From assembly GCF_000760695.4 (NCBI RefSeq), contig NZ_JHEG04000001.1:8097123-8161122 (forward strand): DNA of 64,000 bases. The letters run 5' to 3'. The notes under the pieces are model-generated. The model did not search any database and was not told the DNA's origin. It saw only the letters and a program-made list of their open reading frames with translations. Shown piece after piece: positions 46,112-56,443 of this stretch (positions within the stretch are counted from its first letter, which is position 1; the number at the start of each line of letters is the position of its first letter). Origin of the DNA: Tolypothrix bouteillei VB521301 (GTDB lineage Bacteria > Cyanobacteriota > Cyanobacteriia > Cyanobacteriales > Nostocaceae). The position numbers were made by a program, and so were the translations under genes.

Positions 46112-46478
46112 ATACGTACAATTACTGAGTTAATTTGAAAAAATAAAGACATTTTTTATGGAGTTTTAGTTAAGGGTAGTTTATACTGCTAATAATCTGC
46201 CACATTAATTTTGGTAGATTGCAAGCTCCCTGATTTTTTAAGGGTTAATCAATCGCGAATGGGGTTTAAGACCTTCCATCTAGTACTCTCATGTTTCTTG
46301 TTCCCCTCCTCTAGCTGGGAATATAGAGTATGAGATTCTGGCTCTCGTAGCAAATCACAAAAGGCGGGGCCCAAGGTGAAGGTACTTCGAGGCTCTGCTT
46401 CGGAATGAGGTGAGGGTCTGACTCATCATTCAATTTTAACGTATCTTTTATTACAAACAAAAAACGAGGTAGAAAATA
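46112..46478. other. Intergenic region between CHAT and DUF928 genes
   Basis: 367 bases. At about 46194-46220 the arms AATCTGCCA and TGGTAGATT form a 9-bp stem with one G-T pair, a possible weak terminator. The rest shows no gene or known repeat. Confidence 0.4.
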
Positions 46479-47390
46479 GTGAAATCTTGGTATTTGATTA
46501 GTGTATTAAGCATTATTGCTCTAATCGCTAGCAATGCATGGACGAGCGCCCGTGCTATCACATTTACACCACCCCCTAACAATGGCGCTCCCAGACAAGC
46601 AACAGGAGGGGCTTCTCGTGGCAATCTCTTTACTCCCGTGTCTGGAAATGGCGCTCCCAGACAAGCAACGGGAGGGGCTTCTCGTGGCAATCTCTTTACT
46701 CCCGTGTCTGGAAATGGGGCTCCCAAACAAGCAACGGGAGGGGCTTCTCGTGGCAATCTCTTTACTCCCGTGTCTGGAAATGGGGCTCCCAAACAAGCAA
46801 CGGGAGGGGCTTCTCGTGTTGGAAATTCTAACGTAAATCCTTTGATAGAGGCAGAAACCCCAGCAGCACTCATCGCTCTGTTACCCCAAACTTTTTATGG
46901 CACAACGGTGTCCGAACGCCCTACAATTTTGGTTTATTTGCCTCCTTCTAATGCAGAAGAAGCTGTATTCAGCCTGAAAGATGAAGCTGGCAATACGCAG
47001 TATCAGATGACTATTCCAGTGGCTGGAAAAATTGGAGTCATTGCTGTTAAATTGCCAGTTCACGCACCTGCTTTAGCCGTTGGAAAAAATTACCAATGGT
47101 TCTTGGCACTTAAAGTGGATGGACAACTCAGCCCAAGTACACCTTATGTCGATGGTTGGATACAACGTATTCAACCTAACGTTGAGTTAGCAACTGCAAT
47201 GCAACAAAAAGATGCTTTCAAGCAGGCTGCTGCTTTTGGGAAAAACGGTGTTTGGTATGACTGTATAGCAACACTTGCTACTCTACACACTGCCCAACCT
47301 GCGAATGGAACCCTTGCCAAGCAATGGGCAGAACTTCTTTCCTCGGTTAGCTTAAAGGAAATTGCGACAGTTCCCGTTATTATTGACTAA
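46479..47390 (+). CDS. DUF928 protein with expanded 22-residue tandem repeat
   Basis: 303 residues. A signal peptide (ends SARA) is followed by three full and one partial copies of a 22-residue unit (NGAPRQATGGASRGNLFTPV plus SG), then the DUF928 domain (LIALLPQTFYGTTVSERPTILVYLPPS ... WYDCIATLATL). DUF928 proteins are cyanobacterial, predicted periplasmic, of unknown function, and usually carry a single GxPxxxxGGASRG motif before the domain; here that motif is amplified. It starts with GTG after a GAGG box. It sits between CHAT and CHASE2 genes. Confidence 0.88.
   Translation: MKSWYLISVLSIIALIASNAWTSARAITFTPPPNNGAPRQATGGASRGNLFTPVSGNGAPRQATGGASRGNLFTPVSGNGAPKQATGGASRGNLFTPVSGNGAPKQATGGASRVGNSNVNPLIEAETPAALIALLPQTFYGTTVSERPTILVYLPPSNAEEAVFSLKDEAGNTQYQMTIPVAGKIGVIAVKLPVHAPALAVGKNYQWFLALKVDGQLSPSTPYVDGWIQRIQPNVELATAMQQKDAFKQAAAFGKNGVWYDCIATLATLHTAQPANGTLAKQWAELLSSVSLKEIATVPVIID
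46581..46817 (+). repeat. 66-bp in-frame tandem repeat, 3.6 units
   Basis: Units begin at 46581, 46647, 46713 and 46779 (the last is 39 bases). They differ at very few positions (GGCGCTCCCAGA versus GGGGCTCCCAAA), which shows recent expansion by slippage or unequal crossover. Because the length is a multiple of three, copy number can change without breaking the frame. Confidence 0.95.
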
Positions 47391-47424
47391 CTTATACAGG
47401 TGTTGGTGAAGTTAAGCTTTACCA

Positions 47425-50262
47425 ATGCCAACTGCTGATATTAATGATATATATGGCGCAAATATGTGGCGCAAATTTCAAGCTTTTATCCAACGAACTC
47501 GCAGTATTTTGATTATTACTCCCAGTGTTACCCTAACAGTTCTGGTTGGGCAATCGCTGGGATTGTTCAATTTGCCTGAGTGGAAACTTCGGGATGAATG
47601 GGTTCGCCTACGCCAGGTGATGCCAATACAAGAGACAATAGCTAATGAAATTGTTGTTGTTACCATTGATGAACGTGATATCCAATCGGTGGGTAAATGG
47701 CCAATTCCAGATTGGGCACTGGCACAATTACTTGCAAAAATTCGGGCGCAACAACCCAGAGCTATTGGCTTGGATCTCTATCGGGATCTGCCAGAAGGAA
47801 AAGGGTACGAGCAACTGGTACAAATTTTCCGCACCACTCCTAACTTGTTTGGGGTCGAGAAAATTACTGGTGAACGAGTCAACCCTCCTCCAGAACTGAA
47901 AAAGCGCGATCGAGTCGGATTTGCAGATTTAGTTCTGGATGGAGATCGTCAGGTACGTCGTGCTCTCCTGACAGCAAAAGATGCAAAAGAGCAAGATACT
48001 CTTAAAGCAGGACTGGCAACTCGTGTGGCGCTACAGTATCTTGAAGCCGAAGGAATTGCATTAGAAAGCATTGACCCCCAGCAGCAAAAGTTTCGATTGG
48101 GTAAAGCGGTTTACTCACCACTTAAGAATCAAGAAGCCGGTTATCCAGAGATTGAGTTAGGCGGCTATCAAATTCTACTCAACTGGTACGGTTCGGAAAC
48201 AGCTTTTCACACAGTGACTCTACGCGATGTATTAGCAGGGAAACTTCCAGCAAATTTAATACGCGATCGTATGGTATTTATTGGTTCAGTCGCTGCGAGT
48301 ACCAATGATTTCTTCAGCACGCCCTTTAGTTCTTCCTTCATATCTGCCCAAAAACCTACACCCGGTGTTGTTGTTCACGCCAATATTGCTTACCAGCTAG
48401 TGCAAGGGGCAAAAGTAGGAAACACAAATCTCCATGGGGTTTCTGGCATTTTTCTACCGCTCTGGATTGTGTTTTGGTCTACCGTCGGTTCTACAGGGAG
48501 TTGGTACTTAGCTAGCGTGCGTACCGGTCGGCGAATTCCAGGTGGCAAAATTCTTTGGGCTACTGTACTCATTTGTGTGGCATATATGGCAAGTGCCTGC
48601 GGTATATTTTTGAATGGAGTGTTGATTCCAGTATCACCTGTTTTAGCTGCATTTATCAGCAGTGTAATCGCAACAACAAATGCTTATAAACAAAGGAAAC
48701 TAGAAGAAACAAATCGCCAACTAGAAATTGCTAACAATCAACTATCAGATTATTCCAAAACCTTAGAGATCAAAGTCGAAGAGCGAACTCACGAACTGTT
48801 TGAGGCAAAGCTAGCTGCTGATGCTGCTAACCAAGCAAAAAGTGAGTTCCTAGCAAATATGAGCCACGAACTTCGCACACCGCTGAATGGCATCCTTGGA
48901 TATGCACAACTGTTAGAGCGATCGCCAAATCTCACAGACAAAAGTCGGGAAGGAATCAGCATTATCCACCAGTGTGGCTCGCACCTGTTGATGCTGATCA
49001 ACGATATTCTCGATCTCTCGAAAATAGAAGCTCGCAAACTAGAATTGGTGACAACAAACGTACATTTACTGACCTTTCTGCATAGTGTGACCGAGATTTG
49101 CAGTATCCGAGCCAAACAGAAAGGAATTGCGTTTAACGTTTTCATTAGCGATCGCCTACCATCTGCCATTCAAACAGATGAAAAGCGATTGCGGCAAGTG
49201 TTAATTAATTTACTAGGCAATGCTGTCAAATTCACAGATACTGGTAGCGTTACATTTAAAGTAAATGCGATCGCTCACCAGTGTCAACAATTGACAGGTG
49301 ACACCGGACAAATAACACATCAAACAATTCGCTTCCAAATTGAAGATACGGGTATCGGGATGTCGCCAAAACAACTGGAGAAAATCTTCTTGCCTTTTGA
49401 ACAAGTAGGCGACAGTGGCAAGCGAGCTGAGGGGACTGGTTTGGGATTGACTATCAGTCAAAGAATTGTGGCATTGATGGGAAGCCAAATTCAAGTACAA
49501 AGTCGTCTGGGTGAGGGGAGCGTGTTTTGGCTGGATTTAACAGTACCGCTTTCCCATGATTGGGATGCAAGAGTTGCGCCACTCAATCGGCAAATTATTG
49601 GAATTCAGAATAGTGAACCTCAGATTCTGATTATTGATGATGATGACAAGCACCGTTCCATGTTGATGGGTGTGTTGCAAGAAATTGGCTGTCGAACCTT
49701 GGAAGCAACTGATGGCAAACAAGGACTCCAGATGGTTGCCAAATACAAACCTGATGCGATTTTGCTTGATTTAGCCATGCCTCATATGGATGGTTTTGAG
49801 TTTATGGTTCATTTGCAAGCAAATCCGCAAACCCATGACATTCCTATTATCGTCTCCAGTGCTAACGTATTTGAGGAAAATCGTCAGCAGAGTTTACAAG
49901 CAGGGGCGCTCGCTTTTCTACCCAAACCCCTACAGATCGACGAACTGTTTAATATGCTGCAATCGGTGCTGGGAGTGGAGTGGATTTATGCTCAATCCAC
50001 ACCTCAGCAGTTATTTCCCAAACGTCAGGAAATTCCTGAGAGTGAGTGGGTTCTTCCATCCCAAGATGTTTTGCAACAACTTTATCACTTAGCAATGATG
50101 GGAGATATTCCAGCCATTGAGGGCATACTAGAAGCGTTAGCCCCTTCCGATCCAGGATTAGCATCCTTTGTGGCTGAATTGAGTCAACTGACTGCTAATT
50201 TCCAAACTAAACAAATACGTACATTTTTAAAAAACTGTATAACTAAGGAGACAAATAAATGA
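47425..50262 (+). CDS. CHASE2-domain hybrid sensor histidine kinase with receiver
   Basis: 945 residues. An N-terminal membrane segment is followed by an extracytoplasmic CHASE2 sensor (about residues 35-320; [28 protein letters not shown]). Then come three membrane helices (about 335-415), a coiled coil, HisKA ([17 protein letters not shown]), HATPase ([13 protein letters not shown]), a receiver (IIDDDDKHR; Asp in [12 protein letters not shown]) and a 65-residue helical tail like that of the kinase at 10687. Starts at 47425 or 47464 are possible. It follows DUF928 and overlaps the REC-kinase gene, so the sensor probably reads an envelope signal linked to the CHAT/DUF928 proteins (inference). 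Confidence 0.93.
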   Translation: MPTADINDIYGANMWRKFQAFIQRTRSILIITPSVTLTVLVGQSLGLFNLPEWKLRDEWVRLRQVMPIQETIANEIVVVTIDERDIQSVGKWPIPDWALAQLLAKIRAQQPRAIGLDLYRDLPEGKGYEQLVQIFRTTPNLFGVEKITGERVNPPPELKKRDRVGFADLVLDGDRQVRRALLTAKDAKEQDTLKAGLATRVALQYLEAEGIALESIDPQQQKFRLGKAVYSPLKNQEAGYPEIELGGYQILLNWYGSETAFHTVTLRDVLAGKLPANLIRDRMVFIGSVAASTNDFFSTPFSSSFISAQKPTPGVVVHANIAYQLVQGAKVGNTNLHGVSGIFLPLWIVFWSTVGSTGSWYLASVRTGRRIPGGKILWATVLICVAYMASACGIFLNGVLIPVSPVLAAFISSVIATTNAYKQRKLEETNRQLEIANNQLSDYSKTLEIKVEERTHELFEAKLAADAANQAKSEFLANMSHELRTPLNGILGYAQLLERSPNLTDKSREGISIIHQCGSHLLMLINDILDLSKIEARKLELVTTNVHLLTFLHSVTEICSIRAKQKGIAFNVFISDRLPSAIQTDEKRLRQVLINLLGNAVKFTDTGSVTFKVNAIAHQCQQLTGDTGQITHQTIRFQIEDTGIGMSPKQLEKIFLPFEQVGDSGKRAEGTGLGLTISQRIVALMGSQIQVQSRLGEGSVFWLDLTVPLSHDWDARVAPLNRQIIGIQNSEPQILIIDDDDKHRSMLMGVLQEIGCRTLEATDGKQGLQMVAKYKPDAILLDLAMPHMDGFEFMVHLQANPQTHDIPIIVSSANVFEENRQQSLQAGALAFLPKPLQIDELFNMLQSVLGVEWIYAQSTPQQLFPKRQEIPESEWVLPSQDVLQQLYHLAMMGDIPAIEGILEALAPSDPGLASFVAELSQLTANFQTKQIRTFLKNCITKETNK

Positions 50263-51569
50263 TGGCTGATTCTTACTTAAAGTCAATACGTATTTTGTTA
50301 GTGGATGACAATCCAAATAATATTAAGGTACTTTCAGAAGCAATACACGCATATGGCTGGAAAGCTCTGATGGCAACAGACGGAGAGTCAGCGATCGAAC
50401 AAACAGAATACGCTCAACCCGATCTCATTCTCCTAGATGTTATGATGCCCGGTATCGATGGATTTGAGACTTGTCGCAGATTGAAAGCCAATCCTGACAC
50501 TCAGAATATCCCAATTGTGTTTATGACTGCTCTGTCAGATTCTACGGACAAAGTGAAAGGATTGGAAATTGGTGCAGTTGATTACATTACCAAACCCTTT
50601 CAGCAAGAAGAAGTCATTGCTCGATTAAAGTTACATCTTAAAATCTCTCATCTCACCCGTACTCTAGAACAAAGGGTACAAGAACGCACGGGACAATTAA
50701 CCAAATCATTACAACAATTACAACAAACTCAACTACAACTGATCCAAAGTGAGAAAATGTCCACTCTAGGACAACTTGTTGCAGGTATTGGTCATGAGAT
50801 TAATAACCCTATTGGTTTTATTGGAGGAAATTTCTGCCACATTGAGGAATATATAAACGATCTTCTGCGTTTATTGAGGCTCCAACAACAAAAGCTACCA
50901 CCATCTCCAGATATTGAAGAGCTTATTGAAGAAATTGATTTAGAGTATTTAACTGAAGATTTACCAAAACTGCTAGCATCAATGCACCAAGGAATTGACC
51001 GTCTTAAGGACATTAGTCTCTCTCTTAGAACTTTTGCTCGTGCCGATATATCCTCTAAAGTTGAGTTTCAAATTCATGAAGGTATTGATAGCACTTTGAT
51101 GCTTTTAAAACATAGATTAAAAGGTAACGGAGATTGCCCTACAATCGAAATTGTTAAACAGTATGGTGATTTACCAGCAATTACTTGCTATCCCGGACAA
51201 CTGAACCAAGTTTTTATGAACATCATCGCTAATGCCATTGATGCATTTGATGACCTCGAACGCAGCAATTCTTCTCAAGAGATGGCTGCTTTTCCAAACA
51301 CAATTACGCTCGCTACATCGGTTGATTCCGAGCAAGGAACTGTCACAATTTGCATCCAAGATAATGGTCCTGGTATAGTTCCTGAAATACAAGCTCGAAT
51401 TTTTGAACCATCTTTTACAACCAAGCCTGTAGGTAAAGGGACTGGACTGGGATTAGCTATCAGCCACCAAATTATTGTTGACAAACATAACGGACAAATC
51501 AGCTGCTCATCAGTCCCCGGTACAGGTACGAAATTTACAATTACTCTTCCAATTGCGAGTGATTGTTAA
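50259..51569 (+). CDS. Response-regulator receiver / histidine kinase fusion
   Basis: 436 residues, soluble. The receiver domain has phospho-acceptor Asp60 ([15 protein letters not shown]). The kinase core has His179 ([15 protein letters not shown]), the N box ([13 protein letters not shown]) and G box ([12 protein letters not shown]). It starts inside the stop region of the CHASE2 kinase (ATG overlaps TGA) with AAGGAG eight bases upstream, so the two are co-translated. The CHASE2 kinase receiver and this protein likely form a multi-step relay. Its stop codon touches the stop of the convergent DUF3891 gene. Confidence 0.93.
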   Translation: MMADSYLKSIRILLVDDNPNNIKVLSEAIHAYGWKALMATDGESAIEQTEYAQPDLILLDVMMPGIDGFETCRRLKANPDTQNIPIVFMTALSDSTDKVKGLEIGAVDYITKPFQQEEVIARLKLHLKISHLTRTLEQRVQERTGQLTKSLQQLQQTQLQLIQSEKMSTLGQLVAGIGHEINNPIGFIGGNFCHIEEYINDLLRLLRLQQQKLPPSPDIEELIEEIDLEYLTEDLPKLLASMHQGIDRLKDISLSLRTFARADISSKVEFQIHEGIDSTLMLLKHRLKGNGDCPTIEIVKQYGDLPAITCYPGQLNQVFMNIIANAIDAFDDLERSNSSQEMAAFPNTITLATSVDSEQGTVTICIQDNGPGIVPEIQARIFEPSFTTKPVGKGTGLGLAISHQIIVDKHNGQISCSSVPGTGTKFTITLPIASDC

Positions 51570-52292
51570 CTATCGAACAAACTTCCACTCTAAGGTTTTA
51601 ATGGGTGAAGTCTGTAGTGCTTCTGAAAGTTCTTCATTACTGTCAAATTTTAATTTTTCCAGATAAGTAGCCTCTACATTTACAGTAAACTTGTCTTCTA
51701 AAAAAGGCCAAGGTTTGACTGTTACCCCATCACTGCGTTCTATCACATCATAACGATTGCCATCTGGCAGAGTAGCAATTTCTAAAGCACGTTCGCCCAC
51801 AGGTAACATCCGATTGCACAAGATAAGGGACAGGCGATCGCACCACTGAAAAAACTCGTAAGCTTCTGCTGCGTCGTCTTTTGAAATATTCAACTCCTGT
51901 CGCCACTGTTCCTGATGTTGGAGTTGCTCGTCCAAAAACTTATCCAACTCTGGTGACTCTCCACGCTTACCTTCATTCAGAAAGCTCATGTGCATGGAAA
52001 TCATCATTGCCACCCACCGTCCCCGATATCGAGCGTTGTGCGTGAGTTGTCGCAACTTGTTTATATCAGTTTTTTTAGCAAGAGTAAAGTCTAAAGGTGC
52101 GCCCGCTTCTGTCAGGTGATTGCCTTCCCATTCCTTTTCCAAATCGTCGTGATGGGAAATAGCAGCAATTGTCTCCAGCCAACGTACAGGACGTTTTGTA
52201 GGATGCCAGTGTCCGGCAATCTGAGCAGCAAGCAAAGCATGGGCGCGATGGTAAATCACTTCCCAACCTTTTTCGTGTAAATTAGCAATCAT
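51570..52292 (-). CDS. DUF3891 family protein
   Basis: 240 residues, soluble, function unknown. The conserved features are HRAHALLAAQIAGHW, the His/Asp cluster AISHHDDLEKEW, SMHMSFL and the FFQWCDRLSLILCNR segment. The spaced His/Asp residues in a helical fold resemble HD-type metal hydrolases, but this is only a resemblance. It is convergent with the REC-kinase gene with no intergenic base, and divergent from the permease gene. Confidence 0.8.
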   Translation of the reverse strand: MIANLHEKGWEVIYHRAHALLAAQIAGHWHPTKRPVRWLETIAAISHHDDLEKEWEGNHLTEAGAPLDFTLAKKTDINKLRQLTHNARYRGRWVAMMISMHMSFLNEGKRGESPELDKFLDEQLQHQEQWRQELNISKDDAAEAYEFFQWCDRLSLILCNRMLPVGERALEIATLPDGNRYDVIERSDGVTVKPWPFLEDKFTVNVEATYLEKLKFDSNEELSEALQTSPIKTLEWKFVR

Positions 52293-52413
52293 GAATTAAA
52301 CTTAGATGCTCGTGTAATATGGATTTGCTTTCTCATATTGCACTGATTCAAAATAAAAATTCATCTTATCTAAGATAGGAATTGAGCACGGAAAAGTACG
52401 AAAAAAGCATTCT

Positions 52414-53328
52414 ATGAATAGATTGACATCTAAAGATTGGATGATTATTACCCAACGACTGACTCCTTACTTATTTTTGCTGCCAGCAATGGTCATTTTA
52501 GGGTTAACCGTTTTTTGGCCCGCACTGCAAGCGTTTTACCTGAGTTTTACCCGATATGAATACGATCTAACCCAGATGCCACAGTGGGTGGGTTTAGCCA
52601 ATTTTAACAAATTGTGGAAAGATCCAGTTTTTTGGAAAACTTTGGGGAACACCCTATTATACCTTGTAGGTGTCGTGCCAATTTTGGTGATTGCTCCCCT
52701 AGTACTGGCAATTTTAGTCAACCAAAAACTGCGTGGCATGAACTGGTTTAGAGCAGCGTATTACACGCCAGTTGTCATTTCCATGGTAGTTGCTGGGATC
52801 GCTTGGAGGTGGTTGTATGCAGAAACGGGTTTGCTAAACCAACTGCTTAAGGGTATTTTTCCAGGAGGAATTCCTTGGCTCACCAGTCCCCAATTGGCAC
52901 TTTACAGCGTGATGGCTGTGACTGTTTGGAAGGGATTGGGTTACTACATGGTAATTTATCTAGCAGGGTTACAATCTATTCCCAGCGATATTTATGAAGC
53001 AGCAGCTATAGACGGCTCAGATGGTATTGGCAAGCATTGGGATATCACTATACCCTTGATGCAACCTTATTTGGGTTTAGTTGCAGTGATATCAGCAATT
53101 TCTGCCACTAAGGTATTTGAAGAAATATATATCATGACCCAAGGCGGACCGGGTAATAGCTCGAAGACGATTGTTTACTATTTATATGAGCAAGCATTTA
53201 CAAACTTGGAAATTAACTATGCTTGTACGATTGGGCTCGTACTCTTTTTAATTATTTTGGGACTGTCTGTTTTGCGATTATCAATCGATCGCAGTACGGG
53301 AGAAACGTTGCAAAGCAGCCGCCTCTAA
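52414..53328 (+). CDS. Carbohydrate ABC transporter permease, MalF/UgpA (CUT1) type
   Basis: 304 residues with six membrane segments and the permease EAA loop (YEAAAIDGSDGIGKHWDITIPLM), characteristic of CUT1 sugar importers. Usually a second permease (MalG type), a binding protein and sometimes an ATPase are adjacent; none is present here. The partner subunits must be elsewhere, or the locus was broken. Downstream DNA carries IS remnants. Confidence 0.92.
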   Translation: MNRLTSKDWMIITQRLTPYLFLLPAMVILGLTVFWPALQAFYLSFTRYEYDLTQMPQWVGLANFNKLWKDPVFWKTLGNTLLYLVGVVPILVIAPLVLAILVNQKLRGMNWFRAAYYTPVVISMVVAGIAWRWLYAETGLLNQLLKGIFPGGIPWLTSPQLALYSVMAVTVWKGLGYYMVIYLAGLQSIPSDIYEAAAIDGSDGIGKHWDITIPLMQPYLGLVAVISAISATKVFEEIYIMTQGGPGNSSKTIVYYLYEQAFTNLEINYACTIGLVLFLIILGLSVLRLSIDRSTGETLQSSRL

Positions 53329-53483
53329 TTTTTATGCCGCTACTCTTGACTTGCTTGATAAGTTGAGAGTCGCGGATTTGAATGACGACTTATAGTTATA
53401 TTGGCGGCACAATAAGAATCAGTTTTCAAACGCTTCGCTACGAGCTTTCATGCGATCCATCACAGCCAGAGCTAAATCATAAT

Positions 53484-54074
53484 ATGTCAGATATGCAAAA
53501 TTCCGTAGATTTATTTAGCCAACTGTTGCAAAAAGATGCTTCTGATGTACTTGCTTGGCTGAAAGATATTAGGTCAGGGCAATTAAAAGCTCCTAAAGAC
53601 TTTAATTGGTTGGGCTTAGCTCAAGCAGCAGGAAGTAGGGCTCGATATAACTTTGATAATGGTGACACTACATCTGCCTTGCCTTGGGCAGAGGTAGGAT
53701 TATTAATTTATGACCTACTAGTAAGTAAGGTAGAGTCTGACCAACAAGAAAGTTTTATATATAGTTCAATGCTACTGCGAGCATCTATGATACGAAGATT
53801 TAATGCTATTCCCGGTCATCCTATTCTTGATGCAGACAGAATTATTCACTGGTTCTTCGACAACTTGACTATGTCGCCCCAAGAAGCTCAAATTAAGACC
53901 TTGTCTTGTTGGGAAGATTTGAAAAATTCTCGAGAAGATTCTATAGAAACTCTGCTAGAATTAAAGCGGATTAAGGGTTACTTAGGTATCTTGCAATCGT
54001 TAATTGAAGATGAAAAAATTTCTCCAAATGAAGAATTAAAAACTTGGATTTCTATACGAAAGACATTACCATAA
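53484..54074 (+). CDS. Hypothetical protein, function unknown
   Basis: About 196 residues, soluble and mostly helical (DVLAWLKDIRSGQLKAPKDF, NWLGLAQAAGSRARYNF, ALPWAEVGLLIYDLL), possibly TPR-like. No family was recognised. The frame is open from 53382, but the first 34 codons include a CGCTTCGCTACGAGC-type repeat string and look non-coding, so the ATG at 53484 is preferred (ATG 53493 is another option). No clear ribosome-binding site. It lies next to a decayed IS. Confidence 0.55.
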   Translation: MSDMQNSVDLFSQLLQKDASDVLAWLKDIRSGQLKAPKDFNWLGLAQAAGSRARYNFDNGDTTSALPWAEVGLLIYDLLVSKVESDQQESFIYSSMLLRASMIRRFNAIPGHPILDADRIIHWFFDNLTMSPQEAQIKTLSCWEDLKNSREDSIETLLELKRIKGYLGILQSLIEDEKISPNEELKTWISIRKTLP

Positions 54075-54139
54075 GGTTATTGCAAGTAGTCAATGCCCGA
54101 TATATACTGTATAACGGATTTGTATATTTCCTAAAAAAC

Positions 54140-55023
54140 GGTTCTTCCGTACTTAGTGGCCTAAAATATTCGGAAAATGCCAAAATAGTAAAGCCCGGAT
54201 TTCAAAATTATTAAAATTTCTAAACCCAAATCCGCAGCGTTTTAATAGCTTCAATTTATTATTAATTCCTTCAACTACTCCGTTAGTTGTTCTTTTTTCA
54301 AAATATCCGACGACCTCACCAAACCATCGTTTAATTGTTGTGACGCTCTTCTGATAATATGGTTCGGCTTTTTTTAACAAATCAATTAATTTTAATGTTC
54401 CTTTTGCCCAGTCCTTACTCTTCTCAAAAAGAGCATGGAACTCTTCTTTTAAAGAGTGCATGATTCTTACTAATGGAGAAGCTTCCTTGACTTCTTCTAA
54501 TTTTTTTTTGTTTGTTAGATAGCTTATCTTCTGCTTTTAGCAATGTATATTTACTGCCTTTTAAACTGTAAAACAATTTAGCTCTTTCCTTAGTTTTTAA
54601 GGATTTTGCTGCTGTTTTTTGCTCAATTCTTGCCTGATTTAACTCCTTGTGAATCATTTTTGTAACATGAAATCTGTCTACTGTTACCTCCGCATTTGGA
54701 CAAATTTTTTTCACGCTTTGATTTATAGTTGCCTGTCATATCCATACTTACTTCTTCTATTTGAGATAAAACATTTTCTCCCCATAAACGCATGACTTTC
54801 TCTATCTCTACTTGTTTTCTTTCTGAGACTAAACCAATTAATTTATGAGTTTCTAAGTCTACTAAAACGACTATAAATTTTCCTTGACCTTTGACTAAAC
54901 TAATTTCATCTATTCCTAAGGAGCGCAAATTTTTTACATCAATAGGTAAAATGTTTTTGACTATAGTTTTGAGCATTGATTCGACTTCTTCTGCCGTTAA
55001 GCCATTTTTTTTAGAAACATTAT
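54140..55023 (-). mobile_element. Degenerate ISL3-family insertion sequence
   Basis: Three overlapping minus-strand frames together give most of an ISL3 transposase: NLRSLGIDEISLVKGQGKFI with VDLETHKLIGLV, then VTVDRFHVTKMIHKELNQAR, then TNGVVEGINNKLKLLKRCGF. At least two frameshifts (about 54700 and 54440) separate them, and the N-terminal zinc-finger/HTH part is missing beyond about 55023. GGTTCTTCCG at 54140-54149 resembles an ISL3 terminal repeat and probably marks the right end. The element is inactive. Confidence 0.85.
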
Positions 55024-55522
55024 TAAGTATTTATACTTATCACTGATGGATTTTAGATAGGTTTGAAACTGTAGATTGTCCACTGTTGTCACGCTCGGGT
55101 ATTAGAGGACGTTTGGAAAGTCTAAAAAAACTCCAGTAACGGTGTGTCAGTAGATAAAAAAGCGACAGGGTTATTAGAGCAATGTCTAACATCATATCCG
55201 ACAAACCTGACAGATAAACAATGGGAATTGTTATTAAATACTCTGAGTTCCCCGTTGTTCGCGTAGCGTCTCCGCTCCTGAGATAGCGCCTGCCGTCGGT
55301 GAATTCTATTCTCAGGGCAATTGGCACTCTTAGGGATTGTCCCACAATCTCCGCGTCTCTTCCTTGAATAGCCGATACGGAGGTTTTATCTTCTAATTCA
55401 AGCATCATCAGTATGGATACTGCCGGAGGGCATGATAGTATTGCAGTGCAATTGCATATATATCTGCCACAAGTCACGGGCAATAAATTAAATAAAAAGG
55501 TATCGGAAAATATGTTGCTCTT
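55024..55522. other. Mosaic of repeat and transposon debris
   Basis: About 500 bases with no intact gene. It includes an IS5-type transposase start (55186-55251) and a GC-rich dispersed repeat (about 55255-55345; CGCGTAGCGTCTCCGCTCC and AATTGGCACTCTTAGGGAT, both shared with 1378-1560). A minus-strand frame across it is a translation of this debris. Confidence 0.65.
55186..55251 (+). pseudogene. IS5-family transposase N-terminal fragment
   Basis: The + frame reads LTSYPTNLTDKQWELLLNTL, the typical start of IS5-group transposases (SYPSDLTDEQWE type). It is cut off by the GC-rich repeat after about 22 codons. Confidence 0.65.
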
Positions 55523-56164
55523 TCAATAGCGTTCTTGATAATTAACTGTGCCTCCTGCCTGTTTGCATATCTCTAGTATTTGTTCCGCATAATCAGCTCC
55601 TTGCAAAAAAAAATCGCTCTGAAACTGACCTATGTCAATTTGAAGTTGCTTGTATTTTTTTGACAATGAATAATTAAATATTGGGGGAGAGACTGAGTAT
55701 TTGTGCTGTATCTCGCTAAAATTAGCATTCGCGATCGCTTTCGTCGTCTTTATTAAAGTAGCAAGGCTTTTAAAGTCGGCAACTATAAGGCACCCAATCG
55801 TTGCAGTATCAGTGATTGTATGTGACAACGAAGCACTCTCATCAATAGCTTCACTCTCGATATAGGTTTCTTCCCACTCAAGAAATGTACTAATTTCCTC
55901 AACTGTCACTACACGAGCCTTCCAGACAATTTGCCAAACATCATGCCAATCTGCTTCTCCTAGATAATCTGTATAGTAATTACTTCGATATGGTTTAAGC
56001 AACCAGTTTACAACCTCTCCCTCAATCCCCATGTCTTTTAGGAGAGTTTCAAAGAAATTTTTAGTTCCTATAAAAATTGAATCTTCTTCTAATTCTGTCA
56101 ATACGAATTCTATTGTATAACGATGACCCTTCACAATGTATGGGTTCCAAATATAGCAATACAT
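55523..56164 (-). CDS. Hypothetical protein, function unknown
   Basis: About 213 residues, acidic, no signal peptide. It begins MYCYIWNPYIVKGHRYTIEF and contains a Trp-rich stretch (YLGEADWHDVWQIVWKARVV). No family was recognised. The ATG at 56164 is preferred; a TTG five codons upstream gives a slightly longer form. It lies in an AT-rich island next to IS debris, which suggests recent acquisition. Confidence 0.55.
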   Translation of the reverse strand: MYCYIWNPYIVKGHRYTIEFVLTELEEDSIFIGTKNFFETLLKDMGIEGEVVNWLLKPYRSNYYTDYLGEADWHDVWQIVWKARVVTVEEISTFLEWEETYIESEAIDESASLSHTITDTATIGCLIVADFKSLATLIKTTKAIANANFSEIQHKYSVSPPIFNYSLSKKYKQLQIDIGQFQSDFFLQGADYAEQILEICKQAGGTVNYQERY

Positions 56165-56443
56165 ATGCTCAATTTCCAAATTTTATTCATTTGACACGAA
56201 AATTTCTTCCTACCTCAAACGTAAACTTACCACTTTCTCTTTAACTCCTTCCGAACTGTTTTTAAAATGCCTGAACTTCTTTGGCTGATAAATTTTGAAT
56301 CATATGAGTAAGCTTTCCTTTTGAGATTTGACACACTTATCTGAAGTGCCAAACTCCTGTTGGGTTGAAGACTCAACTTTTTGATGGTCTGACATGGAAA
56401 ACACCTCAATTATAGATCCTCTCATTTTCGTATCTGTAGGCTG

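Noticed and set aside
46451..46873. Minus- and +-strand alternative frames across the DUF928 repeat
   Set aside because: The 66-bp repeat is open in several frames. Only the frame with a signal peptide and the DUF928 domain is supported.
55040..55483. 147-codon minus-strand frame
   Set aside because: It crosses an antisense IS5 fragment and the GC-rich repeat, has no start context and no recognisable domain.
56227..56409. 60-codon minus-strand frame upstream of the hypothetical protein
   Set aside because: It is very basic, has no ribosome-binding site and no similarity to known families. Probably chance.
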